Source of the DNA: Halorussus aquaticus
GTDB taxonomy: Archaea; Halobacteriota; Halobacteria; Halobacteriales; Haladaptataceae
Length of the DNA: 64,000 bases
Assembly (NCBI RefSeq): GCF_024218795.1
Contig: NZ_CP100400.1
Span: forward strand, 868,001-932,000
Reading direction: 5' to 3'
The translations under genes were made by a program, and so were the position numbers. This document shows positions 17,486 to 25,978 of the stretch, in pieces (the first letter of the stretch is position 1; each line of letters begins with the position of its first letter). Below the pieces are notes generated by a model. It saw only the letters and a list, made by a program, of their open reading frames with translations. It was not told where the DNA came from and searched no databases.

Positions 17486-19789
17486 ATGGGGAACGCCATC
17501 CGCGTCCTGTTGGTGGACGACGATTCGGCCATCGCAGACCTGACCGCGACGTACTTGGAGCGGGCGAGCGACCGCATCGAGACGGTCGTTGAAACCTCCC
17601 CGAGCGACGCGCTGGCTCACGTAACCGACGGCGCGGTGGACTGCGTGGTTAGCGACTACGAGATGCCCGAGATGGACGGGCTGACGTTCCTCGACGAGGT
17701 GCGCGAGACCGCTCCGTCGCTCCCCTTCATCCTGTTCACGGGGAAAGGGAGCGAGGAGATAGCGAGCGAAGCCATCTCCGCGGGCGTGACCGACTACCTC
17801 CAGAAGGAGACCGGAACCGACCAGTACGCGGTGCTGGCCAACCGGGTCGGCAACGCGGTCGCCCAGTACCGCGCCGAACGCGAAGCCGAGGAAGCCGACG
17901 AGCAGATTCGGCGCATCTTCGAGCGTATCACGGACGCGTTCTTCGCGCTGGACGACGAGTGGCGGTTTCGCTACGTCAACGAGCGGGCGGCCGACTTCTT
18001 CGACTGCGACCCCGACGACGTCCTCGGTGAGGACATCCGAGACGCGTTCTCGGTCGGTCTCGGCGACGAGTTCCGCGACGCCTATCGCGAGGCCCTCGAA
18101 ACGCAGGAGCCGGTTACCATCGAAGCCGAGTCGGTGTTCCGTCCCGGAACGTGGTTGGAGGTGCGAATCTACCCCGCCGAGGACGGTCTGTCGGTGTACT
18201 TCCGGAACGTGACCGAGCGCCGTCAGGCCCAGTCGGAACTGCGCGACACCAAGCAGAAGATAGAGGCGCTCCACGACGTGGCCGCGAGGGCGGTGGCCTG
18301 TGACACCGAACAGGCCATCTACGACCTCGCCATCGAGACCGCCGAGGAGATTCTCGCCTTCGACCTCTGCACCGTGGACGCCCACGACGACGGCGTCCTC
18401 GTGACCAAGACGGTCTCGAAGGTCGTCTCCACGGACGGCTACTACGAGGAGACGCCCGTCGAAACCGAGGGCAACCTCGCCGCCCGGGCGTACCGCGAAG
18501 GCGAATCGTCGCTGGTCGGCGACCTGCGCGAGACCGACGTGGTGCCCGCCGAGAGCGAGTACCGCTCGGCACTCAGCGTTCCCATCGGCGACTTCGCGGT
18601 CTTTCAGGCGGTCTCGAAGGAACCGAACGGGTTCGACGAGGACGACCGCGAACTGGCCGAACTCCTCGCGGCCCACATCTCGGAGGCGCTGACCCGCGTC
18701 CGGACCGAGACGGAACTCCGGGCCGAGCGCGACCGTTTCGCCGCGCTGTTCGAGAACGTGCCCAACTCGGTCGTGCGCTACGAGATAGACGGCGTCGACG
18801 CCATCTGTAAGTCGGTGAACCCGGCGTTCGAGGACGTGTTCGGGTGGCCCGAGGACCTGATAATCGGCGACGAGGTGGACGACTACATCCTGCCCGCCGA
18901 CCAGCACCATCAGGGGGAGTCGCTCAACGAACGGGTGAAACGCGGCGACAGAATCGAGGGCGAGGAGGTCAATCGCCGGACTCGCGACGGGTGTCGGGAC
19001 TTCCTGCTCCACACGGCCCCGGCGGGCAACGGCGAGGCCGAGGCGTTCGCCATCTACGTCGATATCACCGAGCAGAAAGAACGCGAGCGCCAACTCTCGC
19101 GCCAGAACGAGCGACTGGAGGAGTTCGCCAGCGTGGTCTCCCACGACCTACGCAATCCACTCAACGTCGCTCTCGGCCGGTTCGACTTCCTCGCAGAGGA
19201 GTGTGAGAGCGAGCACCTCGCGCCCATCGGCCGGTCGCTCGACCGGATGGACTCGCTGGTCGAGGACCTGCTCACGCTGGCCCGACAGGGACAGGTCGTG
19301 GACGCCACCGACCCCGTCGCGCTGTCGTCGGTCGCGGAGGCGGCGTGGGAGACCGTCGATACGAAGGAGGCCGGTCTCCGTCTCACCGACGACGCGGTTG
19401 TCGAGGCCGACGACGCGCGGTTCCGCGAACTGCTGGAGAACGTCTTCCGTAACGCTGTGGAACACGGGACCACCAGCAGTCGGTCGTCGGACTCCGGTGC
19501 GACCGACCCCACCGTCACAGTCGAAGTCGGCCCGCTCGACGACCGCGACGGCTTCTACGTCGCCGACGACGGACCCGGGGTCCCGGCAGACCTGCGCGAC
19601 CGGGTCTTCGACCACGGGTTCACGACCGAGGACGAGGGGACCGGGTTCGGACTCGCCATCGTGGAGTCCATCGCCGACGCTCACGGGTGGACGGTCGAAA
19701 TCGCCGACGAGGACCGACCCGACTCGACCGGGACGCGCTTCGAGTTCTCGCGCGTGTCGGTCCACGAAGACGAGACTGCACAACGTTGA
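17486..19789 (+). CDS. Hybrid sensor histidine kinase (REC-PAS-GAF-PAS-HisKA-HATPase)
   Basis: This is a cytoplasmic multi-sensor kinase of 767 residues without membrane segments. A receiver domain comes first (VLLVDDDSAI, phospho-Asp in VVSDYEMPEMDG near 57, Lys in YLQKETG). A PAS domain follows at about 140-255 (RIFERITDAFFALDDEWRF), a GAF domain at about 260-410, and a second PAS at about 415-535. The HisKA H-box SHDLRNPL has its phospho-His near 553. The HATPase has N-box ENVFRNAVEHG, G1 DDGPGVP and G2 GTGFGLAIV. This layout is common in haloarchaeal kinases of the bat/hoxA-like class. The signal and target are unknown. It is near cheF1 but has its own promoter. Confidence 0.9.
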   Translation: MGNAIRVLLVDDDSAIADLTATYLERASDRIETVVETSPSDALAHVTDGAVDCVVSDYEMPEMDGLTFLDEVRETAPSLPFILFTGKGSEEIASEAISAGVTDYLQKETGTDQYAVLANRVGNAVAQYRAEREAEEADEQIRRIFERITDAFFALDDEWRFRYVNERAADFFDCDPDDVLGEDIRDAFSVGLGDEFRDAYREALETQEPVTIEAESVFRPGTWLEVRIYPAEDGLSVYFRNVTERRQAQSELRDTKQKIEALHDVAARAVACDTEQAIYDLAIETAEEILAFDLCTVDAHDDGVLVTKTVSKVVSTDGYYEETPVETEGNLAARAYREGESSLVGDLRETDVVPAESEYRSALSVPIGDFAVFQAVSKEPNGFDEDDRELAELLAAHISEALTRVRTETELRAERDRFAALFENVPNSVVRYEIDGVDAICKSVNPAFEDVFGWPEDLIIGDEVDDYILPADQHHQGESLNERVKRGDRIEGEEVNRRTRDGCRDFLLHTAPAGNGEAEAFAIYVDITEQKERERQLSRQNERLEEFASVVSHDLRNPLNVALGRFDFLAEECESEHLAPIGRSLDRMDSLVEDLLTLARQGQVVDATDPVALSSVAEAAWETVDTKEAGLRLTDDAVVEADDARFRELLENVFRNAVEHGTTSSRSSDSGATDPTVTVEVGPLDDRDGFYVADDGPGVPADLRDRVFDHGFTTEDEGTGFGLAIVESIADAHGWTVEIADEDRPDSTGTRFEFSRVSVHEDETAQR

Positions 19790-19869
19790 TGGCGCTCCAC
19801 ATCTGAGGGTCAGATTGTGGCCGCTCACGCCGGCCACAACGAAGTCGGACGCGACCGAACTGCGAACGT

Positions 19870-19955
19870 GGAAGGGTAGCTCAGTGGTAGAGTACCACCG
19901 GTCTCCCCGGTGGCAGCCTTACAGGCTTCGCGTGGTTCGACTCCCGCCCCTTCCG
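19870..19955 (+). tRNA. tRNA-like element, probably degenerate (central triplet CTC)
   Basis: A perfect 7-bp acceptor stem can be drawn (19870-19876 with 19948-19954). A standard D arm follows with AGTGGTA loop (19879-19893). The middle hairpin pairs 7 bp with a 5-nt loop, which is two bases longer than an anticodon arm (19895-19913). A 5-bp variable hairpin AGCCT-TAC-AGGCT follows (19915-19927). The T arm has the normal TTCGACT loop but a bulged T at 19933 in its stem. The triplet in the anticodon position would be CTC (Glu), yet acceptor and body do not look like haloarchaeal tRNA-Glu. It is a tRNA pseudogene or an unusual tRNA-like RNA. Confidence 0.4.
19934..19953 (+). repeat. Direct repeat copy 1: tRNA 3' end
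   Basis: These 20 bp cover part of the T arm and the acceptor 3' strand of the tRNA-like element. They recur identically at 20092-20111. This is what a tRNA-gene attachment-site duplication looks like. Confidence 0.7.
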
Positions 19956-20012
19956 CTCCCGCGACTTCTCTGCGAGGCGGTTCGTCGTCGAGCGCCAGCA
20001 ATCGCGGGAGCG
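19954..20012. repeat. 11-bp perfect inverted repeat after the tRNA-like element
   Basis: CGCTCCCGCGA (19954-19964) and TCGCGGGAGCG (20002-20012) are perfect complements with 37 nt between them. The left arm starts exactly at the last acceptor base of the tRNA-like element. The arms could form a stem in an RNA or mark an element end. Confidence 0.55.
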
Positions 20013-20091
20013 GTGAGACGGCGCGGAGTCGAGCAGACGAGTCGCAGGCCCGGACCGGCGCTTTGCGCCCCACGCCCGGACCGTCTCGGCG

Positions 20092-20111
20092 GGTTCGACT
20101 CCCGCCCCTTC
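20092..20111 (+). repeat. Direct repeat copy 2: orphan tRNA 3' end
   Basis: This is the second copy of the 20-bp tRNA 3' end. It is preceded by a fully paired T stem (GCGGG with CCCGC, 20089-20105) and the TTCGACT loop. No matching 5' half of a tRNA stands next to it. In an integrated element this would be the displaced end of the target tRNA gene. Confidence 0.65.
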
Positions 20112-20513
20112 GGCTTTTGCGACGAATACTTCGGCGAGCGCCTCGTGCACTCGCTACTTCGTGAGTCGTCTACCGGAGTCCTGACTGTCAGCGTTTCACC
20201 GTCCCGCCCAGACGCAGAAGCCGACCAGAAGCTAGCTACTGCTCGAACCGAGGAGTACAGCACCGCGGCGCAACCGCCCTGCACCGCAACCGCCACCGCG
20301 ACCGCGCCCCGTGCCTCCCCGCTTGCGAGCGCACGAACGCGCTCGCGGCGCGTCCCGTGGACGTGTCGGTGAGCGCCTCCATCGGACGGGAACCCCGTCG
20401 CGTCCGGTGGTCTCCGAATCTCTGCTCGGTGTGTAGCGGTCACTGGCGGTTGGCGTCGGCCGAAAACGGAAGCGCCCGCCTCGCCCGGAACCCCCGGCCG
20501 CGTCGGTTCACAG

Positions 20514-21461
20514 TCAGCGCGGCCCGATGGGTTCGCGCGGCAGCGGTTCGTCGTCCTTGATGTCGGCCGCGACCGAACCCATCGTCTCGACCGACAGCGG
20601 GGTGGTCTCTCGGACCGCCGCGAGGTGTTCGAGGATGGCCTCCATGCGCTCGAAGTCCCGCTCGTCGGTCAGGTTGTTCGGGTGGAGCCACATGTGGAAC
20701 ACGCCGTCTTCGGTGCTCGCGCGGTCGATACCGCGCTTGGCCATGCTGACTATCGGGTCGTCGCCGACTCGCTCGGCGGCCGCCCGCGCCCGGCCCTCGA
20801 AGCAGAACAGGTAGAGCGACGCCGGGACGTCGACCAGTCCGTACTCGTCCTCCTCGGGCGTGACCAGCGTCGGCGACACCGCCTTACTGGGCCAGCCCAG
20901 CAGTTTCGCCGCGGACCCCAGAACGCCGCGGTCGTACCACCGCCGGGGCTGTGTTCCCCGATAGCACTTGACGCCGTAGGCCGCCAGCACGTCGCGGTGG
21001 CCCACGTAGTTCCGCGGAAAGACGACCGAATCGACCGAGAGACCCCGTTCCTCGGAGCGTTCGACGCACTCGCGCATCTCGGCCGACGCTATCTCCCGCG
21101 AGACCGACCGCATCTCGACGTGCGAGAAGGTGTGGCAGCCGACCTCGTGGTCGGCGTCGGCGTTCTCTATCGCGTCGACGAGTTTCGACCCGTACCACTG
21201 CTCGTCCCGTCCCTCCCACGTGCCGGGGTCGCGCTCGAACCAGTCGTCTGCGGCCGGGTGGTCGGCGTGGTCGCCGTCGCAGGAGTCGAGCAGGAGGTGG
21301 CCGACGACCGCCCACGTCGCCGGGACCTCGTAGTCGTCGAACAGTTCGAGCAGACGGAGCCACGACTCGCGGGCCGTGGCGACCCGGTCCGCCGGTATCG
21401 TCTCGCGGTCGTGGAACCCCCACGCGAGTTCGGCGTCGAGGGAGAGTACGACAGAACCCAT
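20514..21461 (-). CDS. Polysaccharide deacetylase family protein (CE4-like)
   Basis: This is a predicted metal-dependent de-N-acetylase acting on sugars or glycolipids. The 315-residue protein begins at the first strand, VVLSLDAELAWGF, whose Asp is the motif-1 position. The H-x3-H motif 2 is visible in EVGCHTFSHVEM (about residue 115). A conserved Arg/Asn loop (FPRNYVGHRDVLAAYGVKCY) and a late WLHPNNL motif are also seen. Start ATG 21461 is preferred over an ATG 63 nt upstream because GATTTACT, a likely TATA box, lies about 35 nt before it. It lies 78 bp downstream of glmS in the same direction but has this promoter of its own. Confidence 0.88.
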   Translation of the reverse strand: MGSVVLSLDAELAWGFHDRETIPADRVATARESWLRLLELFDDYEVPATWAVVGHLLLDSCDGDHADHPAADDWFERDPGTWEGRDEQWYGSKLVDAIENADADHEVGCHTFSHVEMRSVSREIASAEMRECVERSEERGLSVDSVVFPRNYVGHRDVLAAYGVKCYRGTQPRRWYDRGVLGSAAKLLGWPSKAVSPTLVTPEEDEYGLVDVPASLYLFCFEGRARAAAERVGDDPIVSMAKRGIDRASTEDGVFHMWLHPNNLTDERDFERMEAILEHLAAVRETTPLSVETMGSVAADIKDDEPLPREPIGPR

Positions 21462-21539
21462 CGTATCGTAGCTATCGGAGGGTCGGCGAGTAAATCGGGC
21501 CGACCGTTCAGGAGCGTTCTGCACGGTAATCGGGGGTTT

Positions 21540-23360
21540 CTACTCGACGGTCACGCTCTTTGCGAGATTTCTCGGCTTGTCGATCGCGCGTTCGAGCAGG
21601 TCGGCGGCGTGGTACGACACCAACTGCAACTGGACGTTCGCGAGCACGCCCGCGACGTCGGGGTGGGTGTCGGGAATCGTCAGGACCTCGTCGGCGTACT
21701 GGTGGACCGCGTCCTGTCCGTCGCTGGCGACCGCGACTACGGGCGCACCGCGGGCCTCGGCCTCCTTGACGTTACCGAGGGTCTTCTCGTCGTTCCGTCC
21801 GGTGAACACCGCGAACACCGGCGTCTCCGACGTGACGAGCGCGAGCGGTCCGTGTTTGAGTTCGCCCGCGGCGAACCCTTCGGCGTGTTCGTAGGATATC
21901 TCCTTGAACTTCAGCGCCCCTTCCAGCGCGACCGGCCTGACCGACCCCCGGCCGATGAAGAAGTAGGCGTCGCTGTCGCGGTACTCCTCGGCGACTCGAC
22001 GGGCGCTACTGTAGTCGAGAATCTGCTGGACGTGGCCCGGCAGGTCCGCGAGCGCACCGAGTCGCTCGCGGGTGTCGTCGGTTCGCGTCCCGGTCACGTC
22101 GCGGACGAGACGCTCGGCGAGCAGCGCGAGCGAGACGACCTGCGAGGAGAACGTCTTGGTCGCCGCCACGCCGATTTCGGGTCCGGCCCGGATGAACAGC
22201 GCGTCGTCGCACTCGCGGGCCGCGGTCGACCCCACGACGTTCGTCACCGCGAGCGTGGTCGCACCCGAGGTGTTGGCCTGCCGGAGCGCGGACAGGGTGT
22301 CGGCGGTCTCGCCGCTCTGCGTGACGCCGACGACCAGCGTGTTGTCGTCCACCGGCGGCTGACCGGTCGCGTACTCGCTGGCGAGGAACGTCTGGGCGGG
22401 GACCCCGCCCGCCGAGAGGTACTGCGCGCCGACCAGTCCGGCGTGGTACGAGGTGCCGCAGGCGACGAACTGGACCCGGTCCACGTCCGCGAACGTCCCG
22501 GCGGGGAAGTCTTCGAGGTCGATGTCGCCGGTGGCGGGGTCGGCCCGTCCGCGGAGGGTCTGGCGGAGCGCGGCGGGTTGCTCGTGAATCTCCTTGAGCA
22601 TGTAGTGGTCGTATCCGCCCTTCCCCGCGTCTTCGGGGTCCCAATCGACCGTCTGGACCGACCGCTCGACCGTCTCGCCCCCGGCGGCCGTGATGCGGTG
22701 GTCGTCGGACTCCACGACGACGACGTCGCCGTCGTCCAGATAGATCACGTCCTCGGTGAAGTCGAGGAACGCGGGCACGTCGCTGGCGAGGAAGTACTCG
22801 CCGTCGCTCACGCCCAGTACCAGCGGCGACCCCCGTCGCGTGGCGTACACCGCGTGGTCGCGCTCGGTTATCATCGCCACGGCGTAACTGCCCGACAGTT
22901 CGTCGAGCGTCGCTCGGAACGCGGTCTCGGGGTCGGCACCCTTCGCGAGTTCCTCCTCCACGAGGTGCGGGATGACCTCGGTGTCGGTGTCGCTCTCGAA
23001 CTCGTGACCGCGGGCCCGTAGCTCTGACTTGAGTTCGTCGTAGTTCTCGATGATGCCGTTGTGGACGACAGCCACGTCGCCCGTGCAGTCGGTGTGGGGA
23101 TGAGCGTTGGCGTCGGTCGGCGGGCCGTGAGTGCTCCACCGGGTGTGACCGATGCCGAGACCGCCGTCCGGCACCTCCTCGGAGAGCGCTTCCTTCAGGT
23201 TCGAAATCTCGCCCTCGCGCTTGAACACCTCGGGACCGCCACCGTTCTTGATGGCGACTCCGGCCGAATCGTACCCCCGGTACTCCAGATTCTCGAGTCC
23301 CGTGAGCAGTTCGTCGACGGCGTCGTCGTCACCGCCGATTCGGGCGATGATGCCACACAT
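21540..23360 (-). CDS. glmS: Glutamine-fructose-6-phosphate aminotransferase (isomerizing) GlmS
   Basis: GlmS makes glucosamine-6-phosphate from fructose-6-phosphate and glutamine, the first step toward UDP-GlcNAc. The 606-residue protein must start MCGIIARIGG, because Cys after Met is the N-terminal nucleophile. The open frame before it is not translated. An N-terminal class II amidotransferase domain (THGPPTDANAHPH region) is followed by two SIS isomerase domains (SGETADTLSALR; ALEGALKFKEISYEHAEGF) and the C-terminal LAKSVTVE end, typical of the family. It is divergent from glmU. A glycan-type promoter motif lies 214 bp upstream. Confidence 0.96.
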   Translation of the reverse strand: MCGIIARIGGDDDAVDELLTGLENLEYRGYDSAGVAIKNGGGPEVFKREGEISNLKEALSEEVPDGGLGIGHTRWSTHGPPTDANAHPHTDCTGDVAVVHNGIIENYDELKSELRARGHEFESDTDTEVIPHLVEEELAKGADPETAFRATLDELSGSYAVAMITERDHAVYATRRGSPLVLGVSDGEYFLASDVPAFLDFTEDVIYLDDGDVVVVESDDHRITAAGGETVERSVQTVDWDPEDAGKGGYDHYMLKEIHEQPAALRQTLRGRADPATGDIDLEDFPAGTFADVDRVQFVACGTSYHAGLVGAQYLSAGGVPAQTFLASEYATGQPPVDDNTLVVGVTQSGETADTLSALRQANTSGATTLAVTNVVGSTAARECDDALFIRAGPEIGVAATKTFSSQVVSLALLAERLVRDVTGTRTDDTRERLGALADLPGHVQQILDYSSARRVAEEYRDSDAYFFIGRGSVRPVALEGALKFKEISYEHAEGFAAGELKHGPLALVTSETPVFAVFTGRNDEKTLGNVKEAEARGAPVVAVASDGQDAVHQYADEVLTIPDTHPDVAGVLANVQLQLVSYHAADLLERAIDKPRNLAKSVTVE

Positions 23361-23574
23361 CAGCGGCACACCCCCGTCGTCTCGGTCGCTTGCGTCGTAT
23401 TGGTAGCTATCATGATTAGAGCATCGTAGTGCGATATTCGCTCGGGACGGTGTCGCACGGTCCGTCACGTAACCTCCGCCTATCGTTCGCGCCGTTCGAT
23501 CCATCGCGCATTGTACCGTCCTGACCGCCCTCACGTGGGAGGCGGGTGCTGTTCGACAGATTGCCACCGGACCC

Positions 23575-23583
23575 CTTTGTTAT
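23575..23583 (-). promoter_or_regulatory. RTAACAAAG element toward glmS
   Basis: On the minus strand it reads ATAACAAAG. There are 214 nt to the GlmS start, which is preceded by GGGGGTG, compatible with a leadered mRNA. Confidence 0.55.
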
Positions 23584-23763
23584 ACGCTCGCTGACCGTCG
23601 GGTAGGGGAAAATACGCCGGGCGTAGGACCGACTTATCGCCGTTCGTCGGCCCGTTCTCGCCGAGCGTACCGCGGTTCGGTCTCCCGTTCGGGCACCGCG
23701 TTATTCGGGGGAAGGAGTCACTATCAGTGCGGTACCTCACACTTACCCACGTACAAGGAGGTG

Positions 23764-23772
23764 GTAACAAAG
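23764..23772 (+). promoter_or_regulatory. RTAACAAAG element toward glmU
   Basis: GTAACAAAG ends 24 nt before the glmU ATG, exactly where a TATA box would stand for a leaderless gene. No other TATA-like sequence is present. Confidence 0.65.
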
Positions 23773-23796
23773 GCCTCGCCCCGAGTCGTTCCCACG

Positions 23797-24993
23797 ATGA
23801 CACCCGAGAGCATTCAGGCGGTCGTTCTCGCGGCGGGCGAGGGAACGCGGATTCGACCACTGTCGGCGTCGCTCCCCAAACCGATGCTGCCGGTCGCGGA
23901 CCGCCCGTTGGCCGCCCACGCCGCCGACGCCGCCGTGGACGCGGGCGCGGACGAACTCGTCGTCGTCGTCGGCTACGAGGCCGACGCCGTCCGGGACTAC
24001 TTCGGCGAGGAGTACGCGGGCATCCCGGTGCGTTACGCCGTGCAGGAGTCCCAGTCGGGCACCGCCGACGCGGTGCGGGCCGCCCGCGACCTGCTAGACG
24101 GTCCCTTCGCCGTCCTCAACGGCGACAACCTCTACGACCCCGAGAGCGTCGAAGCGCTGTTCGAGGCGGGACCCGCGGTCGGCGCGATGCAGGTCTCAGC
24201 TCCCTCGAACTACGGCGTCCTCTCGACGGACGGCGACACCGTCACCGACATCGTCGAGAAACCGGCCGACCCTCCGACCGACCTCGCTAACACGGGGGCG
24301 TACCTGTTTCCCGAGGCGGCCCGCGATTGGCTGGACGTGCCCGAGAGCGAGCGCGGCGAACGCGAGATAACCGACGTTCTCGCGCGCACTATCGAGGAGT
24401 ACGACGTCTCGGCGGTCGAACTCGACCGATGGCTCGACGTGGGACGTCCGTGGGAACTGCTGGAGGCCAACGAGTGGAAACTCGGCGAGTTAGACCGCGA
24501 CCTCCGGGGCACCGTCCACGAGGACGCCGACATCCGAGGCGACGTGGTTGTCGAGGAAGGTGCGACCGTGGACGCTGGCGTGGTGATCGAGGGTCCGGCG
24601 CTGGTACGCTCGGGCGCGAGCGTCGGGCCGAACGCGTACGTCCGCGGCGCGACTCTCGTCGATGAAGACGCAAAAGTCGGCCACAGCGTCGAGGTCAAGA
24701 ACAGTGTTCTCGGCCGTGGGACGCACGTCGCCCATCTCAGCTACGTCGGCGACAGCGTGCTGGGCCGCGACGTGAACTTCGGTGCAGGGACGAACGTCGC
24801 CAACCTCCGTCACGACGACCAACCAGTGAAACTGACGGTCAAGGGTGAACGCGTCTCGACCGGTCGCCGGAAGTTCGGCGTTGTCGCCGGAGACGGCGCA
24901 AAAACCGGCATCAACGCGAGTCTGAACGTCGGGACGAAGCTCTCGCCGGGCGCGGGCGTTCCGCCGGGCGAGACGGTCACGCGGGACCGATAG
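23797..24993 (+). CDS. glmU: Bifunctional sugar-1-phosphate nucleotidylyltransferase / acetyltransferase (GlmU-like)
   Basis: It is predicted to acetylate glucosamine-1-phosphate and transfer UMP to make UDP-GlcNAc. The 398 residues hold an N-terminal nucleotidyltransferase domain (AVVLAAGEGTRIRPL signature, SLPKPMLPV, VLNGDNLYD). A C-terminal left-handed beta helix follows with hexapeptide repeats (DADIRGDVVVEEGATVDAG) and the family end NFGAGTNVANLRHDD, KTGINASLNVGTKLSPGAGV. ATG 23797 is preferred to an ATG/GTG 36 nt upstream, which would start inside the promoter motif. It is divergent to glmS. A related sugar (UDP- or dTDP-linked) cannot be excluded, but pairing with GlmS and GlmM in this window supports GlcNAc. 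Confidence 0.92.
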   Translation: MTPESIQAVVLAAGEGTRIRPLSASLPKPMLPVADRPLAAHAADAAVDAGADELVVVVGYEADAVRDYFGEEYAGIPVRYAVQESQSGTADAVRAARDLLDGPFAVLNGDNLYDPESVEALFEAGPAVGAMQVSAPSNYGVLSTDGDTVTDIVEKPADPPTDLANTGAYLFPEAARDWLDVPESERGEREITDVLARTIEEYDVSAVELDRWLDVGRPWELLEANEWKLGELDRDLRGTVHEDADIRGDVVVEEGATVDAGVVIEGPALVRSGASVGPNAYVRGATLVDEDAKVGHSVEVKNSVLGRGTHVAHLSYVGDSVLGRDVNFGAGTNVANLRHDDQPVKLTVKGERVSTGRRKFGVVAGDGAKTGINASLNVGTKLSPGAGVPPGETVTRDR

Positions 24994-25025
24994 CGGAGGC
25001 GGGCCAGCTATCGAGGCCGGGTCGG

Positions 25026-25439
25026 TCAGTCGTTTATCTCTTCGGGCTTGACCCAGACCACGAAGTCGTCGTCCTGTCGGACGATACCTCGAACCGACTC
25101 GCTCTCGACGCTCTCGTCTACTTCGCCGGTGTCGATGCTGACGACTTGGTTCACCGCGTCGATGAGCCACCCGACGTTCTCGCCATCGCCGTCACCTTCG
25201 AGGACGACCACGCGCTGGCCGGTTTCGGTCGTCTCCAAGTCCAGCACCTGCTTGGGATTGATGATGGTGGTCGTCGTTCCGCGGAGGTCCATCACACCTT
25301 CGACATGTGGGTCGGAGTTCGGGAGCGGTGTCAGTTCTTCCTTGTCGACAATTTCGTCCACGTGCGCGATGTCGATGCAGTACTTCCGGTCCTCGAGCCT
25401 GAATTCGAGGACCTGAACGTCGCCGACGGTCTCGGGCAT
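25026..25439 (-). CDS. cheW2: Chemotaxis coupling protein CheW (CheW2)
   Basis: This is a second CheW adaptor of 137 residues without the acidic N-terminal extension of CheW1. Family strands are visible: VQVLEFRLEDRKYCIDIAHV, VDEIVDKEELTPLPNSDPHV, MDLRGTTTTIINPK, VGWLIDAVNQVVSID and DDFVVWVKPEEI. Two CheW proteins may tune different receptor arrays. It converges on glmU and is divergent from the winged-helix gene at 25552. A TATA-like AGTAAAGT about 30 nt before the ATG fits a leaderless mRNA. Confidence 0.94.
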   Translation of the reverse strand: MPETVGDVQVLEFRLEDRKYCIDIAHVDEIVDKEELTPLPNSDPHVEGVMDLRGTTTTIINPKQVLDLETTETGQRVVVLEGDGDGENVGWLIDAVNQVVSIDTGEVDESVESESVRGIVRQDDDFVVWVKPEEIND

Positions 25440-25519
25440 ATTCGATGCGACCCGCGGGGACCACTTTACTGTTCCGACGCCGACTACTCGGTCTCGGCTG
25501 ACGAATCGGCTACGGTACC

Positions 25520-25526
25520 TTTTTAA
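25520..25526 (+). promoter_or_regulatory. TATA box of the winged-helix gene
   Basis: TTTTTAA lies 25 nt before the ATG at 25552, giving a leaderless transcript. Confidence 0.5.
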
Positions 25527-25551
25527 CCCACGTTTTCAAACGCGATAACTG

Positions 25552-25890
25552 ATGGAGGCCGTCGAACTCCTCCGAGTACTCGGCAACAAGTACAATGCCG
25601 AGATACTCCGGGCCACGAACGAACCCAAGTCGGCCCAGGAGCTGAGCGACGAACTCGAAATCCCGATAGCGACCAGCTACCGCCGAATCGAGGAACTCAC
25701 CGAGGCCGAACTCCTCGAACTGTCGGGCCGGGAGTTCTCCGACGAAGGGAGACGCACGAAAGTCTACCGACGCAACGTCGATGCACTCGAAATCTCGTTC
25801 GAGGACGGGGCTATCGACGTGTCGGCCGAGGACCGGCCCGAAGTGGACAACGCGCTCGCGGACGTCTGGCGCGACCTCAAGGCCGAGTGA
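25552..25890 (+). CDS. ArsR-like winged helix-turn-helix transcription regulator
   Basis: This is a small DNA-binding regulator of 112 residues. The wHTH is clear: VELLRVLGNKYNAEILRAT (helix 1), SAQELSDELEIPIATSYRRI (helix 2, recognition helix), then a basic wing (DEGRRTKVYRRN). An acidic C-terminal tail (AEDRPEVDNALADVWRDL) probably serves dimerisation. It is followed after 88 bp by a small membrane protein gene in the same direction, an arrangement I have seen repeatedly in haloarchaea. Its closeness to arlA and cheW2 makes a motility role possible, but nothing proves it. Confidence 0.85.
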   Translation: MEAVELLRVLGNKYNAEILRATNEPKSAQELSDELEIPIATSYRRIEELTEAELLELSGREFSDEGRRTKVYRRNVDALEISFEDGAIDVSAEDRPEVDNALADVWRDLKAE

Positions 25891-25978
25891 GTACAATCGC
25901 TGTCCGGGACGGTAGCTTGCACACGCTCTCGGCCCGACCACGTCGCGCAGGTCGACGGTCTCTCGACACAGAGAACCC

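Larger units (their letters stand above)
19790..20513. other. Intergenic region without protein genes
   Basis: This 724-bp stretch between the kinase and a convergent deacetylase gene holds the tRNA-like element and its duplicated 3' end (to about 20115). After that comes GC-rich sequence with pyrimidine-rich runs (20270-20340), in which I see no convincing gene. Open frames here translate to Arg/Ser/Pro-rich sequence and lack any family signature. Confidence 0.6.
23361..23796. other. Divergent promoter region glmS/glmU
   Basis: These 436 bp contain no gene. They carry two oppositely oriented RTAACAAAG elements (23575-23583 toward glmS, 23764-23772 toward glmU). A purine run resembling a ribosome site (AAGGAGGTGG) stands at the start of the second element. 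The glmS leader would be about 190 nt. Confidence 0.6.

Noticed and set aside
16637..19144. Open frame of 835 codons antisense to cheF1 and the sensor kinase
   Set aside because: Spans two clear genes and an AT-rich promoter region; no family motif.
19881..20443. Minus-strand frames over the tRNA-like region (89 and 174 codons)
   Set aside because: They contain the typical KGRESNP-type artefact of reading a tRNA 3' end backward and no domain.
21462..21524. Upstream ATG for the deacetylase gene
   Set aside because: The added residues are Arg/Ser-rich and cover the probable TATA box; the deacetylase fold begins at ATG 21461.
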